From contig JADZET010000457.1 in NCBI GenBank assembly GCA_020850375.1, positions 1 to 8,724 on the forward strand: DNA of 8,724 nucleotides, given 5' to 3'. This stretch comes from Phycisphaeraceae bacterium. Lineage in GTDB: Bacteria > Planctomycetota > Phycisphaerae > Phycisphaerales > Phycisphaeraceae. A program made the position numbers and the translations under genes. Positions 4,894-8,724 of this stretch are shown in pieces. The stretch's first letter is position 1. Each line of letters opens with the position of its first letter. The notes beneath the pieces were generated by a model. It was not told the DNA's origin, searched no databases, and was given only the letters and a program-made list of their open reading frames with translations.

Positions 4894-7011
4894 TCAGACG
4901 GGAATCTGTCCAGCTTTGCGGCTGGTGGTGATGATGAGCAGGCTGGAGACGATCATGCTGCTGGCGGCGAAGACGGGGGAGAGCAGGCCGAAGCTGGCGA
5001 GGGTCAGGCCGATGATGTTGTAGCCGAAAGCCCAGAGGAGGTTGAGGCGGATGCGGATGATCGCGTGGCGTGCGATGGCGAAGGCTTCGGGGACGCGGAG
5101 CAGTTGATCGCCGACGATGAGGATGTGGCCGGCCTGCTTGGCGAGGTCGGTTCCGCCGGCGAGCGCGACGCCGACGTCGGCGGCGGCGAGCGCGGGTGCG
5201 TCGTTGACGCCATCGCCGACCATGGCGACGCGACGCCGGCCGTCGCCGCGCCGGGCTTCCAGTTGGTCCAGCTTCTCCCGAGGCAGCAGACCCGTGGCCA
5301 TGGGGATGTTCAGTTCCTCTGCCACGCGCCGGGCGGGACGGGGCTGATCGCCGGTCAGCATTTCCACGCGATGTCGCAGACGCCGATGCCACGCCACCGC
5401 GTCGCGTGCGTCGGGCCTCAGTTGCTCGGCCAGCGTGAACGTCGCCAGCACCGCGCCATCGTGAACCAGGAACACCGCCGGTTCGGCTGATTCATTTTTC
5501 ATGTCAGGCAACAGGCGCGGGCCGCCGAGCCGGTACGTCGTGCCTTCCACCGTCGCCTCGACGCCGGCCCCCGGCAGCACACGCGACGTGGTGGGCAACG
5601 GAATCGTCAAGCCCCGCCGTTTGGCTTCATGACTGATGGCCAGCGCGATGGGATGGGTGGACGCGGACTCCACCGCCGCAGCCAGCGCCAGGACGCGGGT
5701 TTCATCCTGGTCCGCCGTCACGTCGATGCGGGTTAGGCGCATCTGGCCGGTGGTCAGCGTGCCGGTCTTGTCGTAGAAGATGTCGGTAACGCCGGCGGCG
5801 CGTTCGAGGATTTGCCCGGACTGGAACAGAATCCCCCGCCTTGCGGCATGAGCCATGGCGCACCATGTGGCCAGCGGCGCGGACAATCCCAACGCACAGG
5901 GACAACTGATCAGCAGGACGCTGAGCGCATCGAACAGGCCGTGTTGCGGCTGCTGATGGACCAGATGCCATGCGAAGACGGCCAAGGCGAGGACCATGAC
6001 GCCGGGCACGAACACGGCGGCAATGCGGTCGGCGACACGCTGGATCGGCGGTTGATGCAGACGGGCTTCTTCAAGCAGGCGGTGAAGCTGGGCGATGGTG
6101 CGGTTGGGGCCGGCCCGGTGGGCGGTGATCCAGAGCAGACCATCGAGGGCGGTGGAGCCGGCGAGGACTTTGTCGTCCGGTGCGACCGGGCGTGGGCGGG
6201 ATTCTCCGGTGAGATGAGCTTCCTGCACGTGGCTTTGCCCGGAAAGCACCACGCCATCGACGGTGATGGTTTCGCCGGGCCGGACGCGGACGACGTCGCC
6301 GGGCCTCACGTCGTCGGCCGGGATGTCTTCCACCTCATCGCCCGCGCGGCGGACAAAGGCGCGGTCGGGAATGGATTGGAGCAGTCCGCGGGCAGCTTCG
6401 GTGGCGCGGCGCTTGGCGCCGCTGTCGAGGTAACTGCCCAGCGTCACCAGCACGAGGATGACGCTGGCGGTGTCGAAGTAGAGCTTCGTGCTGCCCTGGA
6501 GTGTGTGGAGGATGGAAAAGATGTAGGCGGCGAAGACGCCGGTGAGGATCAGCAGATTGGCGTCGGCGCGGAGCCGGCGTTGCGCGCGGAAGGTGCTGAC
6601 CAGCCCGTCCACGGTGTCAGCCAGCAGCGGCAGACCGAGCAGGGCAACCACGGCCGTGGCGAGGAACATCTGGAGATACGACAGCACGCCGACGAGGAGG
6701 TGGTAGTGGGAGGAAGAAGCATCCGCGACGCCCCCGGAAGTGTCGCGGCTTGAAGGATTCACCGTGGGGAACAGTTCCTGGGAGTAGAAGAAGTAGCTGA
6801 AGACCATGATGTTCATGGTCAGGAAGATGCCGATGGCCAGGCGAAGGAACAGGCCGCCGGGTTTTCGGGCTTCGGAGGACTCATCAGCCGCGCCGGCGCG
6901 GGACAACTCGTGCGCCATGCGGCAACCGAAGCAGCAGTAGGAATCCGAATCCGTCTGGCGGGCTTTGGGAACGGGCAGGCCGCAATGGACGCAGGCGTGG
7001 GAGTTGGTCAC
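4894..7011 (-). CDS. ccoI: Copper-transporting P1B-type ATPase (CcoI/FixI type)
   Basis: A 705-residue inner-membrane Cu+ export ATPase, probably supplying copper to the cbb3 oxidase encoded upstream. An N-terminal cysteine cluster (C7, C10, then CCFGC at C26, C27, C30) is typical of FixI/CcoI proteins. About eight transmembrane helices follow, starting near residue 54. Motifs in order: TGES (268-271, actuator), SCPC (369-372, copper-binding CPC), DKTGT (414-418, phosphorylated D414), STHP (451-454, nucleotide-domain His-Pro), TGD (553-555) and GDGVND (599-604). The last helices carry N657-x6-YN (664-665) and M686-x2-SS, the P1B-1 copper signature. There is no HMA metal-binding domain between the cysteine cluster and the first helix, so the protein is shorter than typical CcoI. 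The start is a GTG at 7011; no upstream ATG exists before an in-frame stop at 7066-7068. A 10-bp-stem hairpin lies just upstream (7024-7051). Confidence 0.93.
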   Translation of the reverse strand: MTNSHACVHCGLPVPKARQTDSDSYCCFGCRMAHELSRAGAADESSEARKPGGLFLRLAIGIFLTMNIMVFSYFFYSQELFPTVNPSSRDTSGGVADASSSHYHLLVGVLSYLQMFLATAVVALLGLPLLADTVDGLVSTFRAQRRLRADANLLILTGVFAAYIFSILHTLQGSTKLYFDTASVILVLVTLGSYLDSGAKRRATEAARGLLQSIPDRAFVRRAGDEVEDIPADDVRPGDVVRVRPGETITVDGVVLSGQSHVQEAHLTGESRPRPVAPDDKVLAGSTALDGLLWITAHRAGPNRTIAQLHRLLEEARLHQPPIQRVADRIAAVFVPGVMVLALAVFAWHLVHQQPQHGLFDALSVLLISCPCALGLSAPLATWCAMAHAARRGILFQSGQILERAAGVTDIFYDKTGTLTTGQMRLTRIDVTADQDETRVLALAAAVESASTHPIALAISHEAKRRGLTIPLPTTSRVLPGAGVEATVEGTTYRLGGPRLLPDMKNESAEPAVFLVHDGAVLATFTLAEQLRPDARDAVAWHRRLRHRVEMLTGDQPRPARRVAEELNIPMATGLLPREKLDQLEARRGDGRRRVAMVGDGVNDAPALAAADVGVALAGGTDLAKQAGHILIVGDQLLRVPEAFAIARHAIIRIRLNLLWAFGYNIIGLTLASFGLLSPVFAASSMIVSSLLIITTSRKAGQIPV

Positions 7012-7023
7012 AAGGGGGATTAT

Positions 7024-7051
7024 CCCACAGACGCGAAGACTCGTCTGTGGG
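7024..7051. repeat. Perfect hairpin just upstream of the copper ATPase start
   Basis: Arms CCCACAGACG (7024-7033) and CGTCTGTGGG (7042-7051) enclose an 8-nt loop. On the minus-strand transcript it follows the stop of the 42-residue gene (7071) by 19 bases and ends 12 bases before the GTG at 7011. No U-tract follows, so a simple intrinsic terminator is unlikely. It could attenuate or process the transcript, or mask ribosome entry at the GTG start. Confidence 0.75.
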
Positions 7052-7070
7052 CGTCCTCGAATGAATCACA

Positions 7071-7199
7071 TCAATCGGCGAACAGGATGAAGCGGACGAG
7101 GTACGCCAGGCCGCAGATGAAGAAGGTGATCCAGAGCAGGGTGATGTACCACGGGAAGGCGTAGCCCTGGTAGCTGAGGTATTTGTGGCGTTTGAACAT
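7071..7199 (-). CDS. Small single-helix membrane protein of the oxidase cluster
   Basis: A 42-residue frame that standard length cut-offs would miss. It begins MFKRHKYLSYQGYAFPWY, continues into one hydrophobic helix (about 17-40, rich in Leu, Ile, Phe and Trp) and ends FAD. It lies in the gap between the CcoS-like gene and the copper ATPase gene, on the same strand, with GC-rich third positions throughout. Position and size suggest a small cbb3 subunit such as CcoQ. The order Tyr-Gly, then Pro-Trp-Tyr, then a helix ending in Tyr-Leu-Val also recalls the N-terminal anchor of CcoP (FixP_N), here without any cytochrome domain. Both readings are inference; no cysteine pair or heme motif is present. 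No strong ribosome site is visible before the ATG at 7199, which lowers confidence in the exact start. Confidence 0.7.
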   Translation of the reverse strand: MFKRHKYLSYQGYAFPWYITLLWITFFICGLAYLVRFILFAD

Positions 7200-7263
7200 G
7201 GGCAGTTGGTTCCCAGCAAAACTTCCGGGGGCGCGACAAGTCGCGGCGTGAGGAACGGAGGGA

Positions 7264-7620
7264 TCAGGTGTGGGCGTGTTCCGCGGCGTCGATTTCGTCC
7301 TGCATCTGCAACATGCGGTACTTGGGGGCTTCCACGTCGCGGTAGTGGCCGCTGAGGGTGGCCCATGCGAAGAGGCACGCGAATCCGGCGGCGACGATCA
7401 GGTACGTCACCAGCGGAATCAGGCCTGCTTCCACGCTCTTGTCCGAGAGGAAGCTGATGCTGAACTCGATGAGCTTGAAAAGGAACGCCGTGCCGGCCAC
7501 CGCGACCATGACGATGCTGAACACCCAGAGGAACCGGCGTGACGTGCGGGACAGCGGCACGGGCGTCAGTGGATCACGTTTGGGTTGCGGGGCGTCTTTA
7601 TCGGTGTATTTGGCGATCAT
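7264..7620 (-). CDS. ccoS: CcoS-like membrane protein with an extra N-terminal helix
   Basis: A 118-residue protein with two predicted transmembrane helices (about 29-50 and 64-88) and a cytoplasmic-looking C-terminal tail. The end of the second helix and what follows, FAWATLSGHYRDVEAPKYRM (84-103), matches the layout of CcoS, the small cbb3 assembly protein (aromatic-W-A-x2-SGQF-x-D-x2-x-P-x2-R-hydrophobic). Ordinary CcoS is about 50-70 residues with one helix, so this protein has an added N-terminal charged segment (1-28) and helix. CcoS is needed for cofactor insertion, probably copper, into CcoN, which fits a position between ccoO and the copper ATPase gene. It starts 15 bases after the ccoO stop, with GGAG eight bases before the ATG, so translational linkage is likely. 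The CcoS assignment is by visible motif only; it could instead be an unrelated lineage-specific oxidase subunit. Confidence 0.65.
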   Translation of the reverse strand: MIAKYTDKDAPQPKRDPLTPVPLSRTSRRFLWVFSIVMVAVAGTAFLFKLIEFSISFLSDKSVEAGLIPLVTYLIVAAGFACLFAWATLSGHYRDVEAPKYRMLQMQDEIDAAEHAHT

Positions 7621-7635
7621 GGCATGTTCTCCGGT

Positions 7636-8367
7636 TCAGTAGCCGCCGGTATCAACTTCGGGCTGGGTCTTGGGCTGGGGTTTGGGTGAAGAACCCCCAC
7701 GGCTCGTTTCACTCGCCATGGGGCTTGGGTTGGCACGCAGAATGGAATCGACCTGATAAATGTTCACCGGCTTGCTGCGCTGCCAGCTACCGAGCCACTG
7801 GACGTAGGCGATCAGCGACAGGCCTTTCTTGTTGGGCGTCAGGCCATCGTCTTCAAAGAGCCAGGGGTAGGAAGGCATGACGCTCCAGGGCGCCACGTCC
7901 GGCGGGTGGTAGAAGTGGGCGACATGCCAGTCGTTGGAGTGGACGCCGGCCTGACGGGAGAGGTCCGGCCCGACGCGGCGCGTGCCCCACAGCGGCGGCA
8001 TGTTCAGCACATTGTGATATTCCTCGGGATACGCCTTTTCGCCGAATCGTGCTTCGTCGCCGCCCCACGGCCTGACCTGCTGCGAATGGCAGTGCCAGCA
8101 CGCCTCGGCGATGTAGACCGCATGGCCGACGACGAGGGCTTCCTCCAAGGCGTCGTGATCGTTCTTGTCGCCGAACGCGTTGCGGAAGGCTTCGGGATAC
8201 TGTTCGCGCAGCTCGGCGAAATCGACCGGCACATGGTCGGCCAGTTGCTCGACCGTCTGCACCTGCATGTCCTTGACGGGCAGCATGGGCAGGACGGCGC
8301 TGACCGCGAAGGACAGCGCGAAGAACCCCAGGCCGGCGACGAGAAAGACGAACTTAAACCGTTCCAT
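7636..8367 (-). CDS. ccoO: cbb3-type cytochrome c oxidase subunit II (CcoO)
   Basis: A 243-residue monoheme membrane-anchored cytochrome c subunit, which passes electrons to the CcoN active site. One N-terminal transmembrane helix (about 7-28) is followed by a linker and the heme-binding motif CWHCH (90-94, in EACWHCHSQQVRPW). Downstream features typical of CcoO are PPLWGTRRVGPDLSR (124-138), the conserved SNDWHVAHFYHP (144-155) and VMPSYPWL (163-170), where M164 is the likely axial heme ligand. The tail after about 212 is rich in Pro, Ser and Lys and has no clear counterpart in standard CcoO. The start codon overlaps the end of ccoN by 14 bases, suggesting translational coupling. There is no diheme CcoP gene immediately after it, where proteobacterial clusters usually have ccoQ and ccoP. 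Confidence 0.94.
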   Translation of the reverse strand: MERFKFVFLVAGLGFFALSFAVSAVLPMLPVKDMQVQTVEQLADHVPVDFAELREQYPEAFRNAFGDKNDHDALEEALVVGHAVYIAEACWHCHSQQVRPWGGDEARFGEKAYPEEYHNVLNMPPLWGTRRVGPDLSRQAGVHSNDWHVAHFYHPPDVAPWSVMPSYPWLFEDDGLTPNKKGLSLIAYVQWLGSWQRSKPVNIYQVDSILRANPSPMASETSRGGSSPKPQPKTQPEVDTGGY

Positions 8368-8724
8368 AGGCCGGCGTCTCCTGTTCGATCACTTCGTAAG
8401 GCGCGTAGTCGGCATCGACGTGCGCCGCCGCCTTGGGCGACCGGGCCGTGGCGATCATGTTGATCAGCAGCAGCACGTGGCCCACGACGATCGACACGCC
8501 CGCGAGGGTGCGGAGGAACCAGAACGAATGGCTGGCGATGGTGGAATCGCTCCACTGCGCCATCGCGCGCCACATGTAGCCCTGCACGAGGCCTGCGATC
8601 ATCAGATCGACGAACATGACCCACAGGCCCATGGCGGAAAGCCAGAAATGCCAGGCGTTGAGGTTCCTGCTCCACCAGTTGCGGCCGGTGACCTTGGGCC
8701 ACAGATGCATGGTCATGCCGTAGA
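8354..8724 (-). CDS. ccoN: cbb3-type cytochrome c oxidase subunit I (CcoN), C-terminal part
   Basis: Only the last 123 residues or so are inside the window; the gene begins beyond the right edge. This subunit is the proton-pumping, oxygen-reducing heme-copper core of the oxidase. The visible part shows the terminal membrane helices, with NLNAWHFWLSAMGLWVMFVD, then GLVQGYMWRAM, then a helix near LAGVSIVVGHVLLLINMIAT, and a short polar tail ending ETPAYGTV. The phrases WHFWL and GxxQGxMWRA are characteristic of the CcoN C-terminus. The catalytic histidines of the binuclear centre lie in the missing N-terminal part and cannot be checked. Its stop overlaps the ccoO start by 14 bases. Confidence 0.92.
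   Translation of the reverse strand, partial: YGMTMHLWPKVTGRNWWSRNLNAWHFWLSAMGLWVMFVDLMIAGLVQGYMWRAMAQWSDSTIASHSFWFLRTLAGVSIVVGHVLLLINMIATARSPKAAAHVDADYAPYEVIEQETPAYGTV

Noticed and set aside
4265..5392. Long upstream extension of the amtB frame to 5392
   Set aside because: It runs antisense through the copper ATPase gene and over the sigma-54 promoter. The ribosome site and signal peptide place the AmtB start at 4264.
5812..6753. 313-codon plus-strand open frame
   Set aside because: Lies wholly antisense to the copper ATPase gene, whose motifs are complete; the product is Gly/Asp/Glu-rich with no recognisable domain.

Overview
The window reads as a high-GC bacterial chromosome segment, most plausibly from Planctomycetota (perhaps Phycisphaerae). 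That placement is inference: it rests on the GC-rich composition, small uncharacterised genes beside housekeeping genes, recurring palindromic modules between genes, and a cbb3 oxidase cluster built unlike the proteobacterial one. No rRNA, tRNA, CRISPR array, transposase or integrase was seen.

Layout, left to right. 1-2479: three poorly characterised genes: a small zinc-ribbon protein (63-455, minus), a sugar-phosphate isomerase/epimerase-like TIM-barrel protein (527-1414, minus) and an unrecognised 218-residue protein (1695-2351, plus). The gaps between them carry short GC-rich palindromes in several families. 2480-4694: a nitrogen unit on the minus strand, made of an ammonium channel gene (amtB, 2927-4264) followed by a PII signal protein gene (glnK-like, 2480-2821). 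Upstream, at 4679-4694, is a full consensus sigma-54 (-24/-12) promoter. Between promoter and amtB is a leader of about 400 nt containing a 17-bp dyad that resembles an NtrC site. 4894-8724: a minus-strand cbb3-type cytochrome oxidase cluster, in transcription order ccoN (3' end only), ccoO, a CcoS-like membrane protein, a 42-codon one-helix membrane protein (7071-7199) and a copper-transporting P1B ATPase of the CcoI/FixI type.

How the genes work together. AmtB conducts ammonium and PII senses ATP/ADP and 2-oxoglutarate, so a sigma-54 promoter makes the pair a likely nitrogen-limitation regulon. This PII lacks the usual uridylylation tyrosine, so nucleotide and 2-oxoglutarate binding is the more likely signal. 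In the oxidase cluster CcoN and CcoO form the catalytic core, the ATPase supplies copper to CcoN, and the CcoS-like protein probably helps assembly. No diheme CcoP gene lies between ccoO and the ATPase gene.

The most distinctive non-coding signals are the sigma-54 promoter with its leader, and a three-copy palindromic repeat (482-502, 1524-1544, 2862-2882) whose arms change in compensating pairs. I did not find convincing evidence of a wholly new defence or mobile system.
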